Positions 48,435-59,420 of a stretch of 64,000 nt of DNA are shown piece by piece. Source of the DNA: Nymphaea colorata. Taxonomy: Eukaryota > Streptophyta > Magnoliopsida > Nymphaeales > Nymphaeaceae. Location of the stretch: contig NC_045148.1 of NCBI RefSeq assembly GCF_008831285.2, positions 8,129,001 to 8,193,000 on the forward strand, given 5' to 3'. The stretch's first letter is position 1; each line of letters begins with the position of its first letter. The notes beneath the pieces were generated by a model. That model saw nothing but the letters and a program-made list of their open reading frames with translations. It was not told the origin of the DNA and searched no databases. A program made the translations under genes and the position numbers.

Positions 48435-48716
48435 GTTTATCCAACTGCTGGTTGACAATGTTAATGCCCTCCTAGTCCATAACATCGTAGACTACCTTCC
48501 AAAGAAGAGAAATACAACATTTTTTCAATTCTAGCAGCTGAAACAAGAGAAACATAGGCTCAAACAATGTGACATTCTAAAACCTAATCAACGCATAGAA
48601 AATAGCACGAAGAGGAACTAACAGGCTTGAAGCAGCCAACTTACAACAACGCCATGAGTGCCATGGTAGTAGCTGCTGGAAATGGCCCTAAGGTTTTCCT
48701 GCCCAGCAGTATCCCA
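48435..48716 (-). pseudogene. Rab GTPase (Rab1/RabD-like) gene fragment with a stop codon
   Basis: Minus strand. One 24-codon segment (48645-48716) reads [20 protein letters not shown] then HGVV, matching the switch II region of Rab1-type GTPases ([22 protein letters not shown]). It is preceded by an AG acceptor and followed by a GTAAGT donor. After a 149-bp intron-like gap (48496-48644) ending in AG, the reading resumes with VVYDVMD, then a TAG stop (complement of 48472-48474), then EGINIVNQQLD, matching the following VVYDVTDQESFNNVKQWL segment. The stop replaces the usual Gln codon. No P-loop (GDSGVGKS) exon, NKCDL exon or prenylation tail was found. Keeping an intron rules out a processed copy. 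Likely a decayed or captured gene fragment. Confidence 0.72.
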
Positions 48717-48719
48717 CTG

Positions 48720-51514
48720 CATAGTATCAACAAGAGGACAAGATTTCAGTACATATTTGAAAAGTTACTTAAAAGATGAACTCAATTTCTAATAAGTACA
48801 ATCAAACAAGGCCCTTAAAAGCAAAGAAACCAAGTGATCCTAAGAATGGCTACTAGCTACATGAAATGTTTCAAAAGCATGTGGTCACAATCAAACACAT
48901 AATTTGCCATCCTCCAAACTTATATCATAGAAACAGTGACTTACAGGTTGAAGCTAAATAGTCTTCCTATCCAGCTCCACTATCTAAATTTTCTGCAAGA
49001 AAAATACCCACAGTTATTTAAGGAATGGCCATACCCTTCCAAGATAAAAAAAAAAACAAGGCTCATTGACATGAAGCTTATGCAGGAAAATTCAACATCT
49101 GGCAGAAAGAAAATCAGGCATGTACTTATAAAATCAAAAAATCAGGTATTTACAAAATCAACTCCTATGGTACTGATCAACTGATGTAACTTTTAAGTTG
49201 TGAATCATCATGCACACGGTAAGAAATGGTTAAAAAACTATTTTTGTGTGAACTAAATCAAACTGAGCAACGAACATGTATTTAGTTTGACAAAGAACAT
49301 ATTTCCTAATATTGCTCACATGTGAGAGCAGATGAGTTCCAGATGTTGCATGACATGTGAACTCTTAAGAGAGAATGATCTAAGAAGTTACTCTCCAAAA
49401 AAGCTCAATTCTATACATTGACTCCTAAACAGATCAAACAAGGATAAGGAAAGAAGTCAACATGTGAATCCCTGTGCCAAGCTTCTAAGTTAGTGTATAA
49501 CCATGAAATAGTACATGAGTGTGTATGTTTGTCTTGGCCTCCTTGATTAAAATGTTTAATGCCCCGGACATATCAAGACCTACACCTATGTAAAAATTTT
49601 GGAAGCAATTGAACAGTTAATTGCAGAACATGTTCAACATGTTGCCATACCTCAATTATGTGGAAAAGTAAAAATATGTTGCCTAAAACGATGATGGGAA
49701 CTACACCTTTCTGAACATACAGTCTGACTTCATTAAATGTAATGGAGAGATATTTATTCGCAACAGCTTCCATGATGGTTCCAAAATTGCAATAACATGG
49801 AGACCATGATTAGGATCAATTTGTTGACCGCTTGTCTTAGTTTTTTCTCAGAACAGTTTGTCAGCACACATAAAATGAACACTATTCTAAAATGTTTTCA
49901 TCCCGAACCAGATATTCATATTAAGACCAAAAGCCAAAGTAGCAATCAACACTTGTCACATTGCCCTATGCATGAAACCAACAATAAATGACAAAAGTAT
50001 CTAGCACTAAAAACATCAAATCTGGATAATATAGGAGATATTAGAAAAAGTGAATCAAGTTATGCATCATCCAACACTTTAACTAAAATATCACTATTAC
50101 CTACTATTTCTGACATTTTTCTCAATCAATTATTTTCCTAAATATCAACTGCATAGCAACCTGTACTAATTTCAACATAAGATAGTCCTTTTCTTCATCA
50201 CTTACAAAGTTCCTGCCTAAATAATTTGTTTCTTGTTCAGATGATTCTATATCTAGTTTAACGTGTACTCTATGCCAATGAGATACAATCTATGAAACAA
50301 TATTGACCTCTCCCATTACCATTCGGAACGAGTGAAATCTCTGCAACAATTCTAAGTCAAGTATTCACTCAGTTACAATAAAACTCATAAAACAATGAAT
50401 TGCAATTTAGCATAACATCATATAGTCAGGTTGCCCATTGAATAACAACTTCAGCCCAACGGCAAAGACAGAAGTTTTTGGCCAAGGGGCACTGTTACTT
50501 TAAATTTCAATTTTTAAGGGTCACTCCGCTCCGCTACCAATTTAGCCTAAACACACCACAGTCAATGCCTCCAAATGTAAGATACCGCCAGCTTACAAAC
50601 TTACAACATATATAAATGACCCTAAAACTTTGGAGCTTTCTATGTTTAAAAACCAGTGCAGGCAATAATTCTAACATGAACGATCATCACTTCCTCTGCC
50701 CAGAAATGGAAACCAAAAGGCAGATTTGCCTTCATGTCGATCTAGGAAAACCTTTTCTCAATCAAATTAGCTACAAGCCTTATTTAAAAGCAAGTATCGT
50801 TTAGAATTACCAAAAGCTGTTGACAAGACTCGGTCAGGGGCTTACACCGCATCTGTCACAAGCATAAAATCCTTACAACTCAACCATCTGGGATATTGTC
50901 TCTTAACTTTGTAAGCTATAATTTCTTCAACTAAGACTGTGAAAAAGAACAATGACATTGAGGAGGAGCACCAAAACGGTGCTAGTTGATCTTAATAACA
51001 AACAAACAAAAGCAGGAGATTCAATCACTCCCTAACATCCTAACAAGTCTCAACTAAATAAGCAAAAATCCCAGAATTCCATCGTAACAAAAGACAACCC
51101 CAAGAAACGCCCCGAATCAGTGTCAGGTCCAAACATAAAAACTGCTCAAATTGCTGGAAAACCCCAACTCACCAAATCATTACTACAAACCCCTAAAAAA
51201 TACAACTCCAGCCCCTCGCCCGAACCACAGCCCCAATATGAACGAGGTCAAAATTCCCATGCGCCAATACGCCCACTCCAACTGATTCCATTAATTTACA
51301 CCAAATATCCATTGAACATCAGAAGCAATAATTCAATAACCTAGATCAGATCCATCACAAGCATCAATGATGGATAAATTTATTTGTTCCACCATGCTAA
51401 TTAGGAGAAAAACAACCAATATGCAAACAATATAACCCCCAAAAAAAAAGGAATAGCAGTACAACAAACCGAAAAAAAAGACATAGGAATTCCAATCGAC
51501 AAAAAAAAATATAC
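48720..51514. other. Non-coding stretch between the Rab-like and RPL8-like fragments
   Basis: AT-rich with short open stretches on both strands, the longest about 65-75 codons, none of which I recognise. A stretch at about 50,461-50,560 (CCAAGGGGCACTG...CACTCCGCTCCGCTACC) resembles the ends of short plant dispersed repeats. No splice-consistent coding series is visible. It could be the intron or internal part of a transposon that carries both gene fragments, but no termini were identified. Confidence 0.5.
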
Positions 51515-51765
51515 CTGGTGGTTCCAGTGTCGGGGCTATAGGAGATGAAGGCAGCGTGGTCCTTGGAGGATCGAGCGAAAACACGGTATTTCGCCAACAT
51601 GGTGCCCGATGTTGCGTAGATAGCTCCCTTGGGAATCGATCGAAATGGCGCACATTGCCAGTGGAGAGGGCAGCCTTGTTGCCATCGGCGGCGATGAATA
51701 GCTACTTTTGATGCTTGTAGCGGAAGAGTGGGCGGAAGATGGGAGATGAAGAGTGGGAGACCCCT
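51515..51765 (-). pseudogene. RPL8: 60S ribosomal protein L8 (uL2) gene fragment, frameshifted
   Basis: Minus strand. Pieces of the RPL8/uL2 N-terminal half appear in order but in different frames: RG-x-PL near 51765, FRYKHQK followed by a TAG stop where the family has Glu, then LFIAADG (51701 down), NKAALSTGNV, RSIPKGAI, HHVGE, and finally FARSSKDHAAFISYSPDTGT ending at a GT splice-donor-like site at 51514. In functional plant RPL8 these correspond to RYKHQKELF(V/I)AAEG, GNVLPLRSIPEGAVV, EHHVGDRG and FARASGDYAIVISHNPDNGT. About 13 residues after AADG are missing. The second half, including the conserved GGGNHQHIGH region, is not found downstream. A stop, frame changes and a deletion show that it is not functional. 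The retained donor suggests a DNA-level copy rather than a processed one. Confidence 0.72.
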
Positions 51766-52578
51766 TTCTTGCTTCAACCTCCTCTCTCTCTCTCACGCGA
51801 GACCGCTTTCTTGCTTTATCCGGGACTTTCTTGCTATACCCTCGAGAAGCGGGAATGACGGTTTATTTGAATGAAAGGAAGGCAGTGCAGTCGGTTGATC
51901 AACTCGTTAGGAAAGTTGAAAGTAACGCAGCTGTCTAAAAAAAAAGATGGTCACAAAAGTAACCATGGCTTCTTTGGCGATAACGCGTTGTGTTTGATAG
52001 ACAGGGATAAGTTAACCATGGTTTCATTGGTGATGATCAGGAGCGACAAGTCTTTCTTTTTCAATGAAGAAATAATACTCAAAATTCGAATTTTTAAGTA
52101 TAATATAAATTATTTTATAGTCACCATGCCCTTTAGGCAACAAATTCAATTCTGATGGTATGCCTGAAAACGAGGCTTATGACCAAATAATTCTGAAAAA
52201 TAAGTCTTGGGTATCCACAATAGGACACGACAATGCATTGAACAGTGCTACAGTACGATTCAACTGTATCGTTTGTGAACTGAGAAAAATTAAAACAATA
52301 TATAAAAATCAATAGAGAAACAAAAGCAAGGTAAATCAGTACATCCAAGTGTCCCAGAAAAGACCATGTGCACTGAAGAGTAAGAGTAGGCGAAGAAGAA
52401 AATAATGGTTAAAATTAATATTCATATGCTTTTGATACAATATTTATATGCTTCAAGGACACTTTCTCGCCTTCAATTCTTAAATATCATAGCACATTCA
52501 TATATCAGTTATGGTTATACCAGTTTGGCTCTTTGAATTGTTGATAAGAAATTTCATAGTGCAAGCGGTCAGTGGTAA
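51766..52578. other. Intergenic stretch, no gene seen
   Basis: Contains a short (CT)n run at about 51,778-51,795. A repeated phrase is seen: AACCATGG..TC.TTGG.GAT near 51,960 and AACCATGGTTTCATTGGTGAT near 52,013. Otherwise AT-rich. Nothing coding is supported. Confidence 0.5.
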
Positions 52579-52580
52579 CT

Positions 52581-52756
52581 AGGGATGCACAACGAGCCGA
52601 GCCAACTTGAGCTCGACTCAAATTCGATCGAAAAAACTCAGAGGCTTAAATTCGATTCATTTATAAACGAGCCAAGTTTGAGCTTAAAAAGATATTCGAA
52701 ATGATAAGCGAGTCGACTTTCAGGAACTCGACTTGTTTATACTCTACTCGGCTCAC
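52581..52756. repeat. Dispersed GAGCTCGAG-rich repeat, copy a
   Basis: About 175 bp starting AGGGATGCACAACGAGCCGAG and ending CTACTCGGCTCAC, rich in GAGC/GCTC and TCGA motifs. Two further copies lie at 56,121-56,255 and 59,143-59,420. The ends are roughly inverted (CGAGCCGAG against CTCGGCTC), so it may be a small non-autonomous element. Confidence 0.6.
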
Positions 52757-53226
52757 AAAATGGTACTCTATATAATATTGTCAAAACCAGTTTCACAAGG
52801 TACACGACTTAACTCTTACAGGAGTTATACTGTACCTATTCCTTTTCCTCTGATCCTCTGATCGGACGGTGGTTGGTGGAGATATTTGTTGAACCTAGAA
52901 GTCATATTAATAAGGCAGCTTTAAAAAATGTTGAATATACTTGTAATTTGAGAATACAGCTGGTTCATTTTCACAATCCATGCACCAAAGATGTATTTGT
53001 ACAAATGCATTTGAAACTATGTTTCTCATGTTCTGCTATATCGTGGAGGTCTAGATCAAAGGATCCATATGCCGAAGTCCACTCATCATTATCCAGATCC
53101 GGTGGGAAAGATGGCCACGTAAAGACATCCAACATCAAGTCAATGACCACCTTTCTCTAGTCTTTGTAAGCAAAGGGGCATCTAAAATATATCGTTCTGA
53201 AGATGAAAGGACAAAAAAAAAGCCTC

Positions 53227-53333
<107 letters not shown>

Positions 53334-53654
53334 AGTAGGAATTTTGCTTTCTCAGCTCAAAATGCCATGAACTTTTCCTTTTATTTTAAGCATATAATTT
53401 GCTTCGCTGTCATTGTTCACATTCGTAATAGGGGGAGGGATTAAAGAAACAAATTGGTGCAATATATTATGTAGAATGCAGCTCAAAAACACAAAAAATT
53501 ATTAAACCGTTGATTTTTGTCATGCTAACACACTAAGCATAGTGAATGTTATTTCTCATATTCTTAGTTTTTTCTTTCAAATTCTGCTTTTTTTTTTAAA
53601 TAAAAGGTGTTTGCCTAGCCTATTGTACCTAAAACCACACAGGGGAGCTGCTGG

Positions 53655-53656
<2 letters not shown>

Positions 53657-53699
<43 letters not shown>
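53657..53699. repeat. Microsatellite (TA)n
   Basis: About 21 TA units after GGAGCTGCTGGCT. Confidence 0.93.
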
Positions 53700-53702
<3 letters not shown>

Positions 53703-54060
53703 ATTAATGTATCTCTTTGCTAAGCACCAACAATTTATGTAATAAACCCCATTTACATTTCATCTCTCAGTTACCCCCAGATTAATTTAAGATGTGGTAA
53801 TAGAAGTAAAGAACTTGCAAACAATGTGTAGGTCCTCAAAATTATGCTAAATTATCTTAATTCATAAACATGTACAACATCCCACAAGATACATGTTACA
53901 TAACATTTCAGGCTTAAGTTGCTTTGTTTATAGCATGACACCTCATTGATACATGTTACGTAACATTTAATTTAGTGCAATGAGTTCTATTTGTTAGTTG
54001 ATTTCTTAATTTTCTTTATAGATATGTCAATACCACCAATGATTTCTACCTCGGTGATGA

Positions 54061-54593
54061 CACTACTGAAAAAGCATAATTATGTTTTTACTTTTGTGAC
54101 TTTGAAATGTAGGATTCCGTTGTATTGTAATTTAAGTTCTAACATTTGTTATACATATATGTTTGGTTTATGAACGTTTAGTTGCATTATTTGTTTCGTT
54201 TGATACATGAGAAATGTAGGCAGATATATTTTATATGTATTTTCAATTTTTGAAAAAATATCTCCTACATGAATTAAGAAAAAAAATTAAAACACTTTCA
54301 GTGATGCGTTAATTTTCATCAATGATGATTAATAGGAACGTTTAGTTGGATGTCGGTTAAAAATTTATCGACGTACAAGACAAGTGTCAGTATAAAGTTT
54401 TACTGACGTTTACTTAAATGTTAGGAAAACAAACTATTACCGATGTGTTTGGACGTCAGCAATAAAGCATTGTGCTAGTGACGATTTTTATCAACACTAT
54501 CTTCATCTACGTTGGAAGGAAACGTCTGTAAAACCTTTACTAATGCATTGCCATGTTTCAGCCGTCGGTAACACCTAGGTTTTTTTGGTAGTA
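54061..54593. mobile_element. Possible small CACTA-type (Spm/En-like) non-autonomous element
   Basis: Left end CACTACTGAAAAAGC and right end GGTTTTTTGGTAGTA (reverse complement TACTACCAAAAAACC) form imperfect CACTA-type inverted ends, 533 bp apart. The right part holds subterminal motifs in both orientations of the type ACCGATG/GTCGGTAA (ACCGATGTGTTTGGACGTC, GCCGTCGGTAACACC, GATGTCGGTTAAAAA), as expected of plant CACTA elements. The last base is A rather than G and the flanking 3-bp duplications (TGA, TTG) do not match, so the borders are uncertain. There is no transposase. Confidence 0.4.
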
Positions 54594-56120
54594 TTGGTTC
54601 TTTGTTTCATTATCTTTTAACCATAAAAACATGAAAATTTAATTTCTGGATGTTGGCGGTTTGTTTTTTAGCATAATTTCAAAAATTTCTTTTCTCATCT
54701 TTAGAACTGGACTCTTTTTTAATTTACTGTTGCTCAACTATTGTTAGAAACATATAAGTATTTAAGTTCCATTTTACAAACAAACATGGTATTAAAATAT
54801 TCAAAAAAGTTATAGGAAATCAAACAAATAGGGGTATATGAAAGGTGGCACAAAAATACCACCAAAATGTACCCGATACTAAATACTCAGCGTTCAGATG
54901 CTGAGATATTTAGTTCCAAGTATTTAAACATTACCTTAGGAAAACCCCTCGAACTGAGAAACTTAGCCGTTTGTTCATCCAGCGGTGTAAAACTCTACAT
55001 GTCCTTTGGCACTAAAATTGAGTAATAAAATTGGTTAGGTAAGGTTAGACTTTACCCCGGCCTTTCTTCACTACATTTCTTGACTTTTTTTGACATGTTC
55101 CTGAGAAGTTATTTACACAATCAAACATGGTTTAAAGATTTCTGAAGTCCCAGCCTTAAGTCATTCTTCCCTGCAGATATGAACAATTTATATTGAAAAG
55201 TTTAGAACATTCTTGAAAAAGTCACTAACTTCCAAGCTTCTGAAGACTTGTCTATTCATGCATAATACAATAAAGCCAACAAGAGCACCACCCACCCAGC
55301 TAAAGAGAAGACTCTAAATAGTTGGAAGTCAATAAAACAGTCAACGTAAACTCATCTTGGTTCGAGTCTTGACACGGTTGTTTCGAGGACACGAGCTTTT
55401 CTAAGGTCTTGACCTGGTAAGACTTGAGGCCATGTCCAAATCCGGATTTTGAGTTGGGGATCTCGGATCTGGTGAGCTCGGGACATTTTAAACTCCCTTT
55501 AATTAAGGGGTGCCGACGGATCGAGAGGCAGAGATAGGTGGGCTCTCTAACTTAGGGGTGCCAATGGATCCCGAGGCAGAGATAAGTGGGCTCTCTGTAC
55601 TCTGTAAGCATAATTTAATGGTTGGATTTGGGTGGACCTAAGTCCAGTTATATAGGACAGCCCCACAAGACTGCCTTTACACAATGTAAAATCCCCATCG
55701 TTTTCAAGATTCTAGATCTAAAAGTTATTTATAAGATTAAAAATTTGGGCTGATACTAGCTCTCTACCAAATCCAAAGGCCCATACTAGCTGAAAGTTAA
55801 ACTCCTTTTTAAATTTTTTAATTTCCCTCCTTCTTTTCTATCTCTTCACCCACTCAGCCAAGTTTCTCTTTCCTCACCACTCATTCATTTTTCCTTCCCT
55901 TTTTCTCCCTTTTTCTTTTTTCCCATGCTTCCTCCTCCACATCGTCATTTCCCTTTTTCTCTTTTTGGAGCACACCCCTTTTTCTCCTTTTCTCCTCCTC
56001 ACGTCGTCATTTCCTTCCTTTTTTCTCTTTTCCTAATACACTGCCTTTTCTCCTCCCCCACATCGTCCCAAACATAGCCGTCGATTGCAGCGAAAAAAGA
56101 AGGCATTATCGGGTTTAAAC
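54594..56120. other. Intergenic stretch, no gene seen
   Basis: AT-rich. A local direct repeat appears at about 55,500-55,600: GGGGTGCC(G/A)A(C/T)GGATC, GAGGCAGAGATA and GTGGGCTCTCT, twice at a spacing of about 50 bp. A CT- and T-rich stretch with repeated CCTTTTTCTC and CACATCGTC(A/C) phrases lies at 55,810-56,075. No coding evidence. Confidence 0.5.
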
Positions 56121-56255
56121 GAGCCGGGAGCTCGTGCTCAAAGACAGTCACTCGAGTCAAGCTCGAGCTGAAGCTGTGAAGTTCGTGTCAAGCTCGAGTT
56201 GACTAAACATGAGTCGAGCCGAGCTCGAGCTCGACTCGGCTTATGTGCAGCCCTA
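56121..56255. repeat. Dispersed GAGCTCGAG-rich repeat, copy b
   Basis: Starts GAGCCGGGAGCTCG and ends CTCGGCTTATGTGCAGCCCTA. It has the same motif set (AAGCTCGAG, GAGTCGAGCCGAGCTCG) as the copies at 52.6 and 59.2 kb. Its right end mirrors the left end of copy a (TAGGG-TGCACA). Confidence 0.6.
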
Positions 56256-56260
56256 GATGA

Positions 56261-56690
56261 AGACCACCCCTTTGCAAGTGGCTCTCACTTTTTTCCTTAG
56301 GTTCGGACCCAACCAAATGAGGCCCACAATATGAGCAGAATCAAAAAAATTTTGTGAAGGAGACCAAATTAAAGTTTTTAAATTTTGACACTGTCCAAAA
56401 TATCATTTTTCAAAATTTTTATATAAGACAAATAAATTTTTTAAAATTTACATGTAAATTTAAAAAAAAAAGGCCTTTTGAGGTGGGCCCAAGGGCGATG
56501 GGGTGCCCCCTTGCTCTGCCCCTGTCGACAATGATATGAAGGTTGGCGACGGACTAGCGGCAGCTAAGCAAAACTCCATGACTGCTCTGTACTGATCCAT
56601 CGGATGTGCCCAAGGGGTGGACCCTCTTGGGCCCCAAACGTTTGTCGATTGATCTGACTCTTTCCTGGTCAAGTTGCTCTCTTCGTCTTT
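56261..56690. repeat. Dispersed repeat X, copy 1, carrying a 197-bp insertion
   Basis: Shares long stretches with 60,365-60,600 in direct orientation: TTTGCAAGTGG, AAATGAGGCCCACAAT, TGCTCTGTACTGATCCATCG against TGCTCTGTACTAATCCATCG, then GGATGTGCCCAAGGGGTGG. The copy is split by an insertion (56,331-56,527) flanked by ACAAT duplications. No coding function is seen. Confidence 0.8.
56331..56527. mobile_element. Short insertion with 5-bp ACAAT target duplication
   Basis: 197 bp absent from repeat copy 2, flanked by ACAAT at 56326-56330 and 56528-56532. It is AT-rich in the middle with a GGTGGGCCCAAGGGC...CCCTTGCTCTGCCCCTG end, like short plant repeats that end in gene-poor 'GGCGGAG/CTCCGCC' motifs. 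No clear terminal inverted repeat. Confidence 0.55.
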
Positions 56691-56918
56691 AGTTTCAACT
56701 GCCTTTGAACCTCTGAGTTCCTTTTTAAGATCCACTCAGTGACTCACCTGGTTAGGTACCAAAAATCAGACTATCGACATGCAACTGAGTTGCTGGAGTC
56801 CCATATTGTAGCTCGCTCTTGCTTTCTAGTTTTTTTTTTTTTTTCCAAATGATGTAATTAACTACCCAATACTTATAAACTTGATGAAATCATTGCAATA
56901 TAAAAGAAAAACATGGTA

Positions 56919-57014
<96 letters not shown>
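56919..57014. repeat. Compound microsatellite (CT)n(AT)n(AG)n, palindromic
   Basis: About 11 CT, 28 AT and 9 AG units in a row. The outer parts are complementary and the AT core is self-complementary, so the whole 96 bp is an inverted repeat able to form a cruciform or hairpin. Confidence 0.93.
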
Positions 57015-57962
57015 CCGATAAAATGGGAATATAACAAAATTTGAGGACAAGAGGTCCCCTAAATACAAAAACAATCCGCAAAGAACAAAATTACACAAAA
57101 AAACACAAGCAGGAGGAACAAATATACAATACAATGCACAAGAAAGAGAGAGAGAGAGAACTAACTGGTTCAGCCTCCTTATTTTTGCTTTTTCCATACC
57201 AATTCAAAAAACTGGGTCAAATGACTTTTAATTGGTAATTTAGTTACGTATTGCCAATACTCATATTGTGCCTGATTTGAACAATTCTCAACTGAGTCAG
57301 CTGATTCTTGGCCGAGTCTTGATGGATATTGTTTGGGTACTAATGGCGATTCCCAAATTGGATCACTGGGTTTGCCAACTGTGGATGAAAGATTGTGTTT
57401 CTAATTATTTAGATTCTGCTGACTTGAAGACACCGTGTTCACATCTAGATCGGTCCTTTTTAAAAAGGAGAAAACAAATCCATTCATGGGCATTCATTGC
57501 GTCTCAAAATGCGCCAATTCAGCCATGTATAAAGACAGCTGGAATTTTCATGGTCGTAGCTGGCTGCACGTCAGTACAAATATGTTCAATTAAACTATAA
57601 TATCGTTTAAGCAACTTCCCCTCAAAAAACTATGTTCAATTAAACTATAATAAAACACTCGCTTATAATGAAGTTTAGGATGTGGCAGGGATGGGGAAGG
57701 CGGGGACGTGGTCGAATATAAAAGAGTAGCTCGCACAAAAATCGAATTGACGACCAGACTTTCAATGGTCCACTAGTTCAACTAGCTATATTGAGAATGG
57801 GAGTCAAAATGCAGTATAGAACATACACCTATCGTGATAACAAATGGTCTCAATACTTCTATCACTCATCCCAGCAGAGACGAGGAACCGGTCAAATGTC
57901 TCAACTAAGCAGGAAAAGAACACGTCAAATGTCTCAACTACGCTGCCCGTCAAATGTCTCTT
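57015..57962. other. Intergenic stretch, no gene recognised
   Basis: An open stretch of 110 codons (57268-57600, plus strand) has no family resemblance I know. A perfect 21-bp direct repeat (ATGTTCAATTAAACTATAAT plus A or neighbouring base) occurs at 57,583 and 57,631. The phrase GTCAAATGTCTC occurs three times between 57,892 and 57,962. Confidence 0.45.
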
Positions 57963-58012
57963 TCATCTTGGGTTGGGCTTACTGCTTAGATGCTTTCAGC
58001 TCCGCATTTGGC
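57963..58012 (-). other. Plastid 23S rRNA-like fragment (nuclear plastid DNA insert)
   Basis: On the minus strand the sequence reads GCCAAATGCGGAGCTGAAAG then CATCTAAGCAGTAAGCCCAA and CCCAAGATGA. This matches the 3' part of plant plastid 23S rRNA (GCCAAGTGCGGAG...GCTGAAAGCATCTAAG(T)AGTAAGCCCA(C)CCCAAGATGA), with a gap of about 9-10 bases between GCGGAG and CTGAAAGC. Too short and altered to be a functional rRNA. Confidence 0.7.
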
Positions 58013-59142
58013 ATCCATGGGCACTATTTCTCCTGTTTTGATGGCTGATCAAGTTCATGGAATTCAGTTTGCAAGCAATATGTAAATTGTGTTCACATGG
58101 ATAGAAGAATCCAATACAGAAAATTTTTAAGTTAATTTTATGTTTTTTCTATTGGGTTTACTTTTTTTTTTTTTAAATTTTTAAGGATTTTTTAAAATTT
58201 CCAAATCTTTCCCCAGATTTTCAGCGTCAGCCAAAAAATACATGAGAAAAACCTTATTTCAAACACGTTAATGATATTTGTGATTACGCATAAAATTCAA
58301 GAAAAGACATCACATCAGGCCAGCAGGATCTCCAATTCGCCATCCATCTCGCCGGATGTAAGAACTTCAGAGTTCAGGCCTTCAAGCTGAAGTTTCAATA
58401 CGTGGGTATATTTCTTGGCATGAACTGGCAGATACCTGCCTGGTCCCAGCTTGCCTAACAAAAGAAAAATGATGAAGAAGAAGAAAGCAGAACAGGTGAT
58501 CAGCCAAATGAGCATCATCTACTTGTGGTGGCATAGAATCCCCACCAGCAACCAATTGACATCTTTACGGGATGGTCGATCAAATTATTCAGTGGTCAGA
58601 AGGATGACAGAACACAATCGAGTCATGATAAAGGCCGATAGTTAAGTCGGCTCTTCCATTTCAAATGAGAAGATCATATTTAAGACGGTTTAACATTTCC
58701 ACCGCCCATGGCAGAGATCAGCGGTCATCACAACAGGTAATCATCTTTTATTGTGCGTTTTAGGAATATGCTTAGATCGGAACTGCAGATGATGGAGATG
58801 TAGAAGGGCTTTAGTACAACCAACACGACCACACAGCCTATAGACTTAGGTTCATGATTATATTTAGATCAATTATGTATCGTTTGTTTTAATTGGGCTA
58901 TCATAAGGTACTTCAAATTGGGAAACCGAGAGGGAGGGAGAGAGAGAGAGCAGCAGCTTTGCCACTAGACGCTTTAACGTTCACAAGAATCAAACTGAAG
59001 ACTACCTACCCATCAACCAAACCAGCTATGGTCGAGACATCCAAAACACAAAAGCAAATAGACGTTGCTGGTGGAAACACGGCTGCAAGCATCTCTAAGA
59101 ATCTGGTCATTAAATTCTAGCCACACCGGCCACCAGCAATTA
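58013..59142. other. Intergenic stretch, no gene recognised
   Basis: Contains poly(T) runs near 58,160, and a short (GA)n run near 58,930-58,950. A minus-strand open stretch of 67 codons (58,315-58,518) has a hydrophobic head (WLITCSAFFFFIIFLLLGKL), but there is no known family and no further support. Confidence 0.45.
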
Positions 59143-59420
59143 GGAGTGAACAACAAGTCGAGGTACTCGAGACATAACTGCCGAGTCAAGCTCGAGCCTT
59201 AATCAAGTCGATATATTCAAATGAGTTTACGAGTTTGTCGAGTCTTAATTGACTAGAGCTCAAGCTCAATACGTAACAATGAATATTAATTCTATCCAGA
59301 CGAGTTTGTTGAGCCTTAATCCAGTTGAGCTCGAGCTCAGGACGTAACTACCAAATCGAGCAAGCTATTCTCGAGCTCGAGCTCACTAAACTCGGACTCG
59401 ACTCGGCTCGTGTTCACCCT
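59143..59420. repeat. Dispersed GAGCTCGAG-rich repeat, copy c
   Basis: Longest copy, about 278 bp, starting GGAGTGAACAACAAGTCGAGG and ending CTCGGCTCGTGTTCACCC. The ends are inverted (GTGAACA against TGTTCAC) and lie between TA dinucleotides, compatible with a TA target duplication. Inner part rich in AAGCTCGAG, GAGCTCGAGCTCA and GAGTTT(A/G)(C/T)(G/C)AG motifs. Confidence 0.62.

Noticed and set aside
49573-49773. 66-codon minus-strand frame between the two gene fragments
   Set aside because: Not recognisable as a Rab or RPL8 exon or any other family.
57268-57600. 110-codon plus-strand open frame as a gene
   Set aside because: No family resemblance, no splice or promoter context, and repeat-like neighbours.
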